In this document: piece after piece, positions 45,877-56,949 of the stretch
How positions within the stretch are numbered: position 1 is the stretch's first letter
How the letters are laid out: each line of letters starts with the position of its first letter
Assembly (NCBI GenBank): GCA_001606155.1
Contig: LODT01000029.1
Location: 372,001 to 436,000 of the forward strand
Direction of reading: 5' to 3'
Length of the DNA: 64,000 nucleotides
Source: Tieghemostelium lacteum
Lineage: Eukaryota > Evosea > Eumycetozoa > Dictyosteliales > Raperosteliaceae
Made by a program: the position numbers and the translations under genes
The notes under the pieces: generated by a model
The model's database searches: none
Seen by the model: the letters and a program-made list of their open reading frames with translations, nothing else
Told to the model about the DNA's origin: nothing

Positions 45877-46496
45877 ATGGGAATAATAAGATCAACACTG
45901 AATTTTCAAAATGGTTTCAAAGCAAAATCTATTTTTATCATGATGGTATTGATAAAATTAATTTTTGGATTATCCGAAGTCCAGTGTGCAAACATTATTG
46001 TTTATTATAATAATCCTATAGAGTCACATAATGTCACTGTCAGTGTGGGTGATAGAGTCACTTGGGTAACCAACGACATTGAACCACACACCATTACATC
46101 ACATAAATACTCAATGCTCAATGAATATGACAATCAGGAAAACAACGATAGTAATTCACAAATAAACAACGATTACTATTCAAATATTTTAAATTCACCT
46201 GCTATCTCTAGTAGATCTTTTGTCAATAGTAAACAGTATTCATTTACTTTTACACACGAAGGAGTTTACCAGTATCATTGTAAATATAATCCTAAAACTA
46301 TGTTTGGTGAAGTTAGAGTAGTTTCAGGTAATATTATAATACTATATCAAATTACTATGTAGATTAATCTATACTAACACTATTATTTCCAAATTTAGCA
46401 TCAAATACAGAAAATTTTAATTTAAACAATCAATCTACTTTTAGTTTGGTTTTTGCTTGTATATTAGGTTTTTTAATATTTTTTATATTTTCTTAG
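45877..46496 (+). CDS. Secreted or anchored cupredoxin-like protein
   Basis: Two exons, 45877..46327 and 46399..46496, with a 71-base GTAATA...TAG intron; 182 residues. An N-terminal hydrophobic segment (SIFIMMVLIKLIFGLSEVQC) serves as signal peptide. The cupredoxin fold shows VTVSVGDRVTWVTND, EPHTITSH (first His ligand near residue 71) and GVYQYHCKYNPKTMFGEVRVV (Cys near 134, Met after). Plastocyanin-type sites use C-x2-H; here the third residue after Cys is Asn, so the copper site may be altered or non-functional. About 30 residues between the His and Cys strands are Asn-rich. Exon 2 codes a hydrophobic tail (SLVFACILGFLIFFIFS) fitting a GPI signal or a membrane anchor. Confidence 0.85.
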
Positions 46497-46947
46497 AAAC
46501 AATGTTAGAATAACTTTATATAAGTTAGGAATATATATAAAAATATATTAATATACCATTTTTCATTATGGTGATAAAATTTAAAAATCAACACAAAAAT
46601 ATAATTGCTAATCAACACTAAATTTAGTGTTGAAATATATTTTAGAGTGGTGGAATAAATCGCCCATGGAAAAACTTTAAAATAAAAACTATTCATTCTT
46701 ACATATTGTAAAGTTATGAAATATGTTTAATATGAATTTCATACTAGTTTAAAAGTTTATATTCGAACACTTTCCTCATACAAATGTTCTGATTTATTAT
46801 TTAATAAATAGTTTTGATTAGAAATGAAAAAAAGTGGGGTTTCGGTATTAACTTTTGAGTACTGTTTATACAAGTTGGGATAGATTTAAACAATGTATAC
46901 CTGAAGGTGAAGTTTATAACTGGATTCACTTATTTTTTATTGATTTA
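46497..46947. other. Convergent intergenic spacer
   Basis: AT-rich stretch between the ends of the cupredoxin (plus) and transporter (minus) genes. A short open frame at 46505..46696 looks like chance. No other feature. Confidence 0.4.
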
Positions 46948-48285
46948 TTACTTTGATTTTAAATGTTTATTTTCAATGTAAACTGACAAGATAAAGCCTG
47001 CAACAATCAATAGGAACCCGGGAATAGACACTAGTGGGAAATAAATGTGTTTAACAATAAGATCAAACACCAGTGTGGTAGGTATACACATTAGTTCACC
47101 AGCTCTTACAAATAGAGGAGAGGTGATGGATAGACCCCAATTTACAAGGTAATTAAGTCCAAATGAAAATGCAGTGTTTAGTAACATCATACCAAAGGTT
47201 TTCGGTGTTGGAAATGCGAATGGTTCAAAACCAGTTTCTGATAAAATGAAAATTACAGGTATTCCCAAAACCATGTCATATAGACCTACCAAGCCCAAGA
47301 ATGTGTGTACAACAGTTCTGTTCAAGTTACCAACTAATTTAGTTGTCATTACCTCATATAGAGCCCACAAAACTGCTGATATAATCATTAAAATATCTCC
47401 AGTCACTGCATTAGGATACTGTTTGTTATGGTCTTCGCTTGTCATATCTGCTAGTGTGATACCAACAACACCAGCAATGAACAAAACCACACTTATACAT
47501 TTTAGAATTGTAATTTTTTCTTTTAGAATAAATATAGAAAATAGGAAAACCCATATAGTAGCTGACTGATACAATGCCGATGATGTGCTAACCTCTGTCA
47601 TTGTGAGACCTTCCATCCAAACAACATTCAAAAGAACGAATAAAATGGACATTAATAAAGATGAAATTAACATCTTTTTTGCTGAATATTTTACAATTGG
47701 TTGAGATGAAGATGTTGTAGTATTACTGTCATTAATATCACTATTTATAGATGTGGAGTCTAGTTTGGGTGTGGTTGTTGATGATGATGATGTTTTAAAA
47801 TCAAAATTAAAACGATCTTTATAAAATTGAAATACAGAGGTGTAATGTGAGTTTTCTGGTTTCTTTAAATCTTTGAATTTGATCAATAGAAGTTCAATTG
47901 GAATGGAAAGTGATAATACAGCAGTATTAAAATATATCGTTACAAATGGTTTGTTATAGGAACTGACTAGGATAAATTGTGAGAGTTCTGAACTGGCAGA
48001 TAGAAATATTGCAATGAGAATTACAATTACAATACCAATGATTCTGTTCTTTAAATTTTCCTTCTTGTCTATATCCTTTTTTGACTTTTCTATCGATTCC
48101 AAATCAACAATTTCCGGTGTTGGACTGATATCAGAATTCCCAGTTATCAAGTCGTCACCACTATTTTTACTACTCGATGAACCAGAATCAGTAATCACCT
48201 GATCTTTGGTTGCTTGAAATGATACATTATTGGAGTTTTCTAATTTTGATAAAACATTGTCAATACTACTATTTACGTTTTCCAT
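46948..48285 (-). CDS. SLC35F5-like drug/metabolite superfamily transporter
   Basis: 445 residues from ATG 48285. A Ser/Asn-rich cytosolic N-terminus is followed by about ten membrane helices. These start at IIGIVIVILIAIFLSASSELSQFIL and carry the family phrases LLNVVWMEGLTMTEVSTSSALYQS, VFLFSIFILKEKITILKCIS, GDILMIISAVLWALYEV and GLVGLYDMVLGIP. The EamA-type pattern with an insertion after helix 2 matches SLC35F5/F-type carriers, probably of vacuolar or Golgi membranes, with substrate unproven. Dictyostelid low-complexity DSNTTTSSS lies in the loop. No intron. Confidence 0.92.
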   Translation of the reverse strand: MENVNSSIDNVLSKLENSNNVSFQATKDQVITDSGSSSSKNSGDDLITGNSDISPTPEIVDLESIEKSKKDIDKKENLKNRIIGIVIVILIAIFLSASSELSQFILVSSYNKPFVTIYFNTAVLSLSIPIELLLIKFKDLKKPENSHYTSVFQFYKDRFNFDFKTSSSSTTTPKLDSTSINSDINDSNTTTSSSQPIVKYSAKKMLISSLLMSILFVLLNVVWMEGLTMTEVSTSSALYQSATIWVFLFSIFILKEKITILKCISVVLFIAGVVGITLADMTSEDHNKQYPNAVTGDILMIISAVLWALYEVMTTKLVGNLNRTVVHTFLGLVGLYDMVLGIPVIFILSETGFEPFAFPTPKTFGMMLLNTAFSFGLNYLVNWGLSITSPLFVRAGELMCIPTTLVFDLIVKHIYFPLVSIPGFLLIVAGFILSVYIENKHLKSK

Positions 48286-49229
48286 GAAAGTTTAAATCAG
48301 TGAACCAACAACTACAACAAAAACAAGTATATATAGAAATCAAAACCTCTTTTAAAAGAATTAATTCAGTGTATTATTATTATAAAATTAATTAATTAAT
48401 TATTTTTTTTTTGGTCCAAATATTAATATTTGAAATAATAATTATAGAGGTGAGAAACTAAATCATTTGTAGATTGTTTAAATTACTATTTCATCCATAT
48501 AATTCAGAACCTTGAGGTTAATAATTGGTAGCTTTTATCACTAATGTGGAGTTGTGAGGGGTAATGAGTGATATCACCAAAATCAAAAATTATCTATAGT
48601 TTGGAGTGAATAGGTGTGGTTGTGGTTGTTTAAATTGTAAATCTATTAATACAGTCGTTTAAATCCAATTGTTTGTTTTTTTTTTTTGATTTGTGTATAT
48701 TCATATTAGTCATTAACACTATTTCTAAATTTAGTTTTTAAAAAATGAGGGTGTAGATGTTTTTTTTTTGGTTGTTTATTGTTGTTTTTATTCTCGATTT
48801 GTGTAGATTGTATATATAACAACAGCAATAGTAATATCAATATCAAACCTTTTAATAGTGGTGTTTTTTCATTAATCATTGTGTTAATTGAATTTTTAAT
48901 TATCACATGTGTGTTTATTTCTCGAAATCCTGGTTTTCAATGTTATTTTGTGATACACAACAATCACAATAAAAAATTTTTTAAATAACTAAATGCAAAT
49001 AAATTGTTTAAGAAATTGAATGGGAGACTCTTAAATCCTAACGTTGGTTTTTTAGAATTTTTTTGAAAAATATCTTTGAACAGTCTGATATTTTGAAACC
49101 ATCTTAACACAAACCCATTTATTAGGAATTGTTTTTTTCTTTTTAGACAACAAAGTAAATTGAAGAATTTTTAGATTGTAATAGAATGTCATAGATTCGT
49201 TGTTTAGAATAGAACACCTAGATATTTTT
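48286..49229. other. AT-rich intergenic spacer with a possible small membrane ORF
   Basis: About 940 bases with T runs and no RNA gene recognised. A minus-strand frame at 48706..48879 from an ATG encodes about 57 residues: MINEKTPLLKGLILILLLLLLYI, then a basic tail. It could be a tiny single-pass protein, but the composition may simply reflect AT-rich DNA, so I do not call it as a gene. Confidence 0.3.
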
Positions 49230-50312
49230 TTAGAAAGTAACTAAATCGAAAGACAAAAAAGCGGTAAAGGGGTATATCAAATCAGTTACACATATTCTTG
49301 GTTGTCTAGGATTAGATTGCAAGCAAATCATACCATCCCCACAGATGGTACTGTTACATATATGATATTCACATTGTCCGGAAATATAGTTACAATATTG
49401 AGTTGCAAGACAACGTTCATTAACACATTCGTGGCCGTAATGTGGTGGATCTGAAAACCATTCCACACAAATACCTGAACTACCAAAGGAATCGCATGTC
49501 CAACCTTTAGGACATAGAGTACAATCAAATTTCTGAGCAATAGCTCTAATTCCGTCTGGAACACAATCTGAATTCGTAAATGCACCTGGTGCACAATGAA
49601 AATTAGGTAGACAATCAATTTCATCACAAGTGTTGTCTAAATCGGATTCTGAGATTTCCAATGTTGGAAAACAAGATACCGCTCCAACTCCGGGTACAGG
49701 TTGACAACTTGTACCTTCAGGACACATAAATTTATTACTATCACATGTAACAGGAAGACACACTTCAGGTGACCCTATAAACCATCGACATATGAATCCA
49801 TCGGTACACTTTAATGTACAATGATCTAAACTCGATGCTATTGATTGGTCTTGTTTCATTGTATCTATACACTTGGCTTTTGGTCGACAACATGGCGATT
49901 CAGTCTCGCATGTATTCGTTTCGTACACACACTCTAGGTTTTTTTCTTGGCATCCTAGATCTTCACAAGATTGAATAGTATCAGGATCATATATTTCATA
50001 ACTTGAAAAAGTGTATAGCGAAATGTTGTTAGTGGGAAGTTCGAATATACCATTGGAAACAGGGTCTCTGATACAATAGATTTTATCATTTTCTTTTTCT
50101 GAACAGATTTCAGATTCCATGTCAAAAATATTGTCAATACATATACCAAGATGTCCACAACAAGAGCCGAGTATCAGAAATAGGCATAAAGGATAAGACG
50201 ATCTACAATTATCCATTTCTAAACCTTCACAATTTTTAGCTAAAACCACCCCATTTTCATTTAGTACTACAACCACCAACCATACCAATACTAGAAAAGT
50301 CCAATATTTCAT
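49230..50312 (-). CDS. Cys-rich secreted protein, paralog 1
   Basis: 360 residues with no intron. A signal peptide (FLVLVWLVVVVLNENGVVLA) is followed by a Cys-rich body (more than 35 Cys). Landmarks shared with the two neighbours: CRSSYPLC, GSCCGHLGIC, YCIRDPVSNGIFELP, SPCCRPKAKC, GFICRWF, CPEGTSC, VPGVGAVSCFP, DCVPDGI, CPKGWTCDSFGSSGICVEW and CLQSNPRQPRIC. The Cys spacing recalls follistatin-like modules of dictyostelid prestalk and spore-coat proteins, but no known domain is certain. Its start faces the start of paralog 2 across about 450 bases. Function unknown, probably extracellular. Confidence 0.85.
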   Translation of the reverse strand: MKYWTFLVLVWLVVVVLNENGVVLAKNCEGLEMDNCRSSYPLCLFLILGSCCGHLGICIDNIFDMESEICSEKENDKIYCIRDPVSNGIFELPTNNISLYTFSSYEIYDPDTIQSCEDLGCQEKNLECVYETNTCETESPCCRPKAKCIDTMKQDQSIASSLDHCTLKCTDGFICRWFIGSPEVCLPVTCDSNKFMCPEGTSCQPVPGVGAVSCFPTLEISESDLDNTCDEIDCLPNFHCAPGAFTNSDCVPDGIRAIAQKFDCTLCPKGWTCDSFGSSGICVEWFSDPPHYGHECVNERCLATQYCNYISGQCEYHICNSTICGDGMICLQSNPRQPRICVTDLIYPFTAFLSFDLVTF

Positions 50313-50764
50313 CCAATATTCCTCTTCATTAATTTTATTTATAAATTGTAGATACTTTGGAATTAGAGATTTATATAATGTATTATATTTTTATTAATAG
50401 TAATAATGTAAATATTTCTATTTTTCTCATTTTCAAAAATGTGTGTTACATTATCATTATTATAAAAATCAATCTTATTATTTATTCAACCCACATATCA
50501 ACACCCAGTCGACAATTTTAATAGTAAAATATCAACCCCCAAAATTATGAAATTAATATTTCAATACTAGTATTTATTCAAAATAGCACCTATTATTAAC
50601 ACACCCATTGTTGTTTTTGTTGTTTATTGTTAAATTTAAGGAATTCAATTGTATTTTACTCAATTATTTCAAACATCATATAGAAAGACACCATGTTTTT
50701 TCTCTATTAAATTTCGAACATGAGTTTATTATTAAATTTCTTATTTTGATTTAGTAGGATATTA
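50313..50764. other. Divergent spacer between Cys-rich paralogs 1 and 2
   Basis: AT-rich shared upstream region. It could co-regulate the two paralogs, but I see no paired motif I can name. Confidence 0.4.
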
Positions 50765-51893
50765 ATGAAGAATTCACTATTATCTCTATTTATAATCACT
50801 ATATTATCTGCTTTATTATTTAATATCAATGCTTCACCTTGTGAATATGTTGTTGAAGTTGATTGTGATGTTACCTATCCAATATGTAGAACACTTCATT
50901 TGAACTCATGTTGTGGTAGTAGCAGTCTGTGTGTCAGTGGTAACATGGATGTTACAATAGATAGAGCGGATAGGGTTCTAGGTAAACTCTATTGTATTAG
51001 AGATCCTAGAGATAACCAAGTGTACCATTTGAATACACATAACATCTCAAATTACCAGTTTGAATTCTATCAGGTATTCGAACCCCCTAATCTAACCTGT
51101 GAATCTATAGGATGCCATGAAAAAAACTTACTTTGTGAATACTATGTAGACAGTTGTTTAAATGACTCACCATGTTGTAGACCTATCCCAAGATGTGTAG
51201 AAATAAGACAACAAGACACAACACTTTCAAAATCCAATGGTATGTGTTCTAAGCAGTGTCCTAAGGGTTTTATATGTAGATTTTTGGTAAAAGAAGAACA
51301 TTGTCTACCTGAGACATGTGAAAACATTATTGTATGTATTTTCAAAATTTTAACGTTTTTTGTATAATACCAACCATTATATTAAGTGTCCAGAAGGAAT
51401 GAAATGTCAAGAGGTGTTTGGAACAGGAGTATCAAGTTGTTTTCCAAATTTGTTAGTTGATGAAATGGATATAATCACTGATGAAGATGATAATTGTGAC
51501 ACTAAAGAATGTACATCAGAATTTACATGTGGTGATGGAATTTTTTCACAAGCGGATTGTATACCAAATAATGTTGAATATTATGCAAATAGATTTGAAT
51601 GTAGTAAGTGTCCTAAGAATTGGTATTGTAATAAATTTGGTTTGAGTGGAATATGTGTGGAATGGAATTCTGAAAATAGGCAGTGTTCTTGGGGTGAGAT
51701 GTGTGATCATTTTCAAATTTGTAATGAAACTACAAAATCTTGTTACTATGATGAATGTAATAATAGTCAATCTTCCCCAACGTGTTCTAATGGTTTAGTT
51801 TGTTTTCAGAGTTCACCTCAAAATCCAAAAATATGTGCATCCGAATTTATAATGCCCTACACTAGATATTCAGGTCCGAGAAACACACTCTAA
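50765..51893 (+). CDS. Cys-rich secreted protein, paralog 2
   Basis: Two exons, 50765..51331 and 51387..51893, with a 55-base GTATGT...AAG intron in phase 0; 357 residues. The splice joins TCENII to CPEGMKC exactly where the intronless paralogs read TCDxx...CPE, supporting it. A signal peptide (LLSLFIITILSALLFNINAS) precedes CDVTYPIC, SCCGSSSLC, YCIRDPRDNQVYHL, SPCCRPIPRC, GFICRFL, GTGVSSCFP, DCIPNNV, CPKNWYCNKFGLSGICVEW and CFQSSPQNPKICAS. Only this copy has an intron. It ends 45 bases from the convergent paralog 3. Confidence 0.88.
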
Positions 51894-51938
51894 ATGATAC
51901 CCTAATCGATAGTAATAATACAAATAAAGATATTTATT

Positions 51939-53006
51939 TCAGATTTTAATAGTATCAAGTTCTAACTGAGAGGGTAGAATAATATCTGAAGCACACATTC
52001 TTGGGTGATTTTCAGTGATTTGGAAACAAAATAGCCCATCAGAACATGTTTTGTTGTCACATGGTTGGTAGACACAAGATCGTGAGGTGGTATCACATTT
52101 TTGAAATTGATGGCAAAGACCATCATAACATTCATAGATTTCATTTCCCCATTCGACACAGAGTCCGTCCCAACCTAATGGCTGACACCACCAATTACTT
52201 GGACAACGTGAACAGTTGAATCTGCTACCTGTAAATACGACTTCATCAGGTATACAATCTGCATTTGTAAATGCACCTTCGTCACAGTGAAAGTTAATTG
52301 GACATCTCTTGGTTTCACAACTTTCCTCTGCATCACTTTCCTCTAAAAATATAGGGAAACATGAAACTACACCAACTCCAGGAATCTCTCTACAATATGT
52401 ACTTTCAGGGCAGTGTACAATGTCACAGGTTATTGGTAGACATTGAGGTATATTTCCTAGAAAACTCCTGCATGTAAAATTTACAGGACAATCAATATCA
52501 CATATAGGTTTGTTTACAGTGTATATGTCTATACCATTATCCACACATACAGGAGTTGGTTGACAACATGGAGATAAACTTGAACATGCTCCAAAGTCAA
52601 GGTATTCGCAGCCTAAACTACGCATTTCACATCCTAACGATTCACAAGTTTCTGCATTCGGTTTGAATAGTATATAACTTTCAAAATTAAATTGTGAGAC
52701 ATTTGAAATTTTGATTTCAAATATAAAGTCATTTATAGGGTCCTGTATACAATAGGTTTCACCTTCATCGCCTACTATCGGGCATTCATCTTGATCCATT
52801 TTAATTAAATTGATATCCACACATATACCTTGACCACCACAACAAGATTCCAGTGTAATAAGTCGGCATACAGGATAAGCAGTCTGACAATTGGCTGCTG
52901 ATAGACCTTCACATCTCATCTCTTGTGTAATCACACTTTGTCCAATTATTACTCCAAAAAACAGAATAAGTAATACCAAAACTAGACAGTTTATACTTTT
53001 GGTCAT
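51939..53006 (-). CDS. Cys-rich secreted protein, paralog 3
   Basis: 355 residues, no intron. Signal peptide (CLVLVLLILFFGVIIGQS), then the same Cys framework: CQTAYPVC, SCCGGQGIC, YCIQDPINDFIFEI, SPCCQPTPVC, NFTCRSFLG, HCPESTYC, IPGVGVVSCFP, DCIPDEV, CPSNWWCQPLGWDGLCVEW and CFQITENHPRMCAS. The three copies are in alternating orientation (-, +, -), so inversion accompanied duplication. Divergence looks substantial outside the Cys positions, so they are probably old and separately maintained. Confidence 0.85.
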   Translation of the reverse strand: MTKSINCLVLVLLILFFGVIIGQSVITQEMRCEGLSAANCQTAYPVCRLITLESCCGGQGICVDINLIKMDQDECPIVGDEGETYCIQDPINDFIFEIKISNVSQFNFESYILFKPNAETCESLGCEMRSLGCEYLDFGACSSLSPCCQPTPVCVDNGIDIYTVNKPICDIDCPVNFTCRSFLGNIPQCLPITCDIVHCPESTYCREIPGVGVVSCFPIFLEESDAEESCETKRCPINFHCDEGAFTNADCIPDEVVFTGSRFNCSRCPSNWWCQPLGWDGLCVEWGNEIYECYDGLCHQFQKCDTTSRSCVYQPCDNKTCSDGLFCFQITENHPRMCASDIILPSQLELDTIKI

Positions 53007-53394
53007 TATACATTCCCTCTATATTCTTGATATGTATTTACATATATTTCTAATAAATAAAATAAATAATTATAAAATGTGATTACTTTGTAATTACAAA
53101 AAAAAAAAAAATAAGAGAAACTGTGGTATATTACCCACACCACTCACTCCTTTTCTCTTATTAATATAAATTTCATTTATCAACAAAGCCTTATATTTAT
53201 AGTATTATTTCTATACTGATTAGGAAATATCTTTGTTAAAACATTCATTTGTTCATTGAAATTCATTTTATGAGAATGATTTGAAATTTCTTTTGTTTTT
53301 GTACCTTTGAAGTGTGTTATTCCTACAAACTTCATATTTTTTTTTTTTTCATATTTTTCAAATAAACCAACAGATAATCAAATACACTTAATTA
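53007..53394. other. Divergent intergenic spacer
   Basis: AT-rich spacer with A and T runs near 53098-53112 and 53339-53350, between Cys-rich paralog 3 and the deubiquitinase. No gene seen. Confidence 0.5.
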
Positions 53395-56300
53395 ATGGGT
53401 CACGGAAAAGGCAAAAAGAATAACGCTAAAAAGAGCCAACTAGTTACCAATAATAATAGAGCAAAAAATAAAGCTAGTTTATCCAATTCTGTAATTGATA
53501 CTTCAAAAAAGAATGCAAAAATATCAATTCCTGTAGATGAGGATGGTACCCTATTGAATCTAAAGAGATTTAATGATGGTTATATATGTACAGTATGTTA
53601 TTCATTTTAAAACAGTTTGGGTTCTTTTTTTGGATGCTAATAGATAAGGTTTTTAATTTAGGAATGTTTACAAGATATCAATATATCTAATGTCAAGACT
53701 ACAGAAGGTGGGAAACCACCACCTATTTTACAATGTTCCATTTGTTTGAGAGGAGAGTATAAAAAAGAATCAGAGACACTTTCGCCATCTGTAAATGGAA
53801 AAAAACAAAAACAGAAATCTTATGTGCAAGAATTGGATAGATATAATGAAAAGATAGGTACTGGTATTAAAGGTCTACAGAATCTAGGAAATACATGTTT
53901 CTTTAATTCAATTATGCAGAACCTCACACATATCCCATTGATGAGAGATGTGTTTTTGAGAGAACCTGGAATGGATACAGTCTCACCAATACATACAACC
54001 TCTTCCATGACTTTAGAGATGTACTATTATTTTATGAAAATGTATAGGACTAATAGCACATTGGTGTCACCTGCTGGTTTCTTTACAGAGATTTGCAAAA
54101 AGTCACCAAGATTCAGAGGATTTAAACAACAGGATTCACATGAATTACTTAGGTACCTTTTAGATGGTTTGATATCAGAGGAACAAAACCAGACAAAAAA
54201 CAGAAAAGATCCAACATATCTAGACAGAATCTTTGGTGGTAAATTAATTAGTATTATAACTTGTTTCCATTGTGGATATGTTTCAAAGACTTTCGAACCA
54301 TTTTTAGATTTGTCACTACCCATTCCAAATCAAGAAATTTCATTAAAAAAATTCTTAAAATTATCTCATGGTTCTTCAATGACAACCAATACCACTACTA
54401 CTACAACAACAGCAACAGAATCTAGTGACGATAGTAATACAACAACCTCCACAGCATCAACAACAGTACTAAGAGATAAAGACGGTAAAAGAATCTCAGA
54501 AAATCAAAGAAAGAAAATGTTGGCAAAACTGAAAAAAGAAGAGGAAGAAAAATCTAGTAAATTAGGTGATGAATTTGAACATTCAAATATCACACCACTA
54601 TTAGATGGTGCTGATGATATGCAAATACTTGATAATAATAGTACACCAGTATCATCAGCAATACTATCACCAATGTCTATAGGTGAAGATAAAGTAACTG
54701 ATAGACATGTTGATATTATAGTTATTAGCGATGTTGAAGATGATGAAGATGATAAGGATAACATCAATAAGAAAGATCAAGAAACAGAGATTGTAAATAA
54801 CAAAACAGGAATTTCAGAACTCACTATTAATGAGTCTTATGTTAATGATGAAGAAGGTAAATCACCATTAATGGAGTCTTCTGTTATTGAATTTACAGAT
54901 TCAAATACCCATAAGATGCCAGTGATTTTTGAAAACTATGAAAATGAAGATTATCAACCACAGGTTATAACACCAGTTATTGTCATGCCTACTCCATCGC
55001 CATCTCAATTCTCCAATTCCAGTAATCAAATGAGTTCTCTAATGAATACTGGTGATTCTTTGAGAAAGAGTACTGTATCTGATCTAGAGAGTAGTTTTGA
55101 AAAGATCTCTATTGATTCTGATTATCAACCTATTGCTGGTGCTAACAGTAACACATCAGGTCCAGAACTAACAAATGCTACATCATCTATTAGCCAACAA
55201 AACCAACAACACCAACAACAATCAACAAAGAGAGATGATTCAGAGGATATTCAAAAAGTACCTGTTGATTTGAGATCAAATCTACCAAAAGAGGCATTTA
55301 ATATCAACACTTTATTTGCATGTCTCCTCCAATTTACTAATCCAGAGAAATTAGAGGGTGAAAATGGTTTCATTTGTTCCAATTGTACAAAAAATCATAA
55401 GCTGAAAAAACAAGAGGAAGAACATTCTAAAAAGACTGAGGAGACTACACAAGAACAAAATGATAATGAAAATGAAAAAGACAAAGTAGATGAAAATATT
55501 AATAATACAGCACCATTAATAACAATAATTAATGAAAATGAAGATATTCCAACTAATAATATAGTATCACCACAGGTAAACATTCAACTATCACCATTAG
55601 AAATTAAACAAAGAACTATTGATGTTGAACCGTTAAATGATTTATCAACTACCACCACTACCACTACAACAGTAACTGAAATTATAGATAATGATAATAG
55701 TAATAATAATAATGATGAAACCAAAATTGAAGAAATACCATTATTTAGTAATGATGATAATGAAGAGAAGGATGATTCAAAGGATAATGAAAATATATAT
55801 AGTAATTGTACTGGTATCAGTACACCTGGATCAGTTGGTAGTGGTGCTAATAATGGAGCTGGTGGAGATATGTCTAGTCAAGAAAGTACACCAGTTGCAG
55901 GTGGTACACCTATGACAAAATCTGCAAAAAAGAAATTAAAGAAAATGCAAAAAGAAATGGAACAGGCAAAACTAAGATCTATTGCAACAGCTAATATAAA
56001 ACAATCAATATCTTTATCTGCTTTGAAAAAGAAGACAGAGGATGATGATATTATTAGAAGAAATGCTAGTAAACAGTATCTACTCTCAACAACACCACCT
56101 TATATAACTATACAACTAAAGAGATTTATGCAAACTCGTTTTGGATTCCAAAAGAATTCAAAACATATAGATTTCCCAATTCATTTAGATTTGACACCTT
56201 TCACTGACCAGTCTTCAGAATCTGATGAAAACCATGATAATAGTAATACTCCTACAACTACTCAATATGACAGTGAAATGAAACATAATCATAGATATAG

Positions 56301-56565
56301 ATTAAATGGTATTGTTGAACATATGGGCGGAATGAATGGTGGTCACTATGTGGCTTATGTATATGATGATATGGAAGATCAGTGGTATTATATTAGTGAT
56401 AGTCACTTTAAAACTACCACTCTGCACTCAATTCTAACCAATGAAGCTTATATACTATTTTACAAAAAAGAAGGAATTGACAATCTCTCATTTGAAGAGA
56501 TTTTTAATATGAAAATTCCTGATCAACCAACTGATGTTACAGAATTAACAAACGAAACGGAATAA
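53395..56565 (+). CDS. USP16/USP45-like ubiquitin carboxyl-terminal hydrolase
   Basis: Two exons, 53395..53592 and 53662..56565, with a 69-base GTATGT...TAG intron in phase 0; 1033 residues. A basic N-terminus (GHGKGKKNNAKKS) leads two CxxC pairs (ICTECLQD, QCSICLRG; residues 64-92), a cut-down zinc finger. The catalytic domain has GLQNLGNTCFFNS (Cys near 146) and QQDSHELLRYLLDGL. It also has CFHCGYVSKTFEPFLDLS and FICSNCTKNH (zinc pair) and NGGHYVAYVYDD (His near 960). Between the boxes lies about 450 residues of Asn/Glu/Thr low-complexity insert. USP16-type enzymes remove ubiquitin from histone H2A or ribosomal substrates; which applies here is unknown. Confidence 0.93.
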
Positions 56566-56640
56566 ACTAAAATAATATTTAATGAACCAAATTAAACTTT
56601 TCTCCTAAAGAACCACATTTTGGTATCTAACTTGGATATC

Positions 56641-56835
56641 CTAATGGTCTATCCACCATATGCAAATTGTAAAAATCATTAGGTGTTTATACAACCTGGC
56701 TCTGAAGCAGTTCGGATTATTATCAAAATCTATAAACATGTATCTGCATCTCAATCCATTCCCAAAATATTCCTAGAACTCAATGAAATTCAAATATTAC
56801 TCGAAAATCATAACGTTATTCCTAAACTTTCTTGA
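56641..56835 (+). pseudogene. Short remnant resembling the C-terminus of the following gene
   Basis: A short open stretch reads PGSEAVRIIIKIYKHV and FLELNEIQILLENHNV before a stop. The intact gene at 56950..60310 ends with IPDLNEIQMTLEKHQV in the same kind of context. The match at LNEIQ-LE-H-V suggests a scrap of a lost tandem copy. Short, so uncertain. Confidence 0.4.
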
Positions 56836-56949
56836 AAATGGATTTAAATTCTTATTGTTTATTTTTTTTTTTAAGTTATTTGTACTTTTGATTTGGTAGA
56901 TTCCATCATTTTTCTAGTTTTCATTTTACATGTTATTTGGTTATAGATA

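Noticed and set aside
46505-46696. 63-codon minus-strand frame
   Set aside because: Composition typical of AT-rich DNA; no motif or support.
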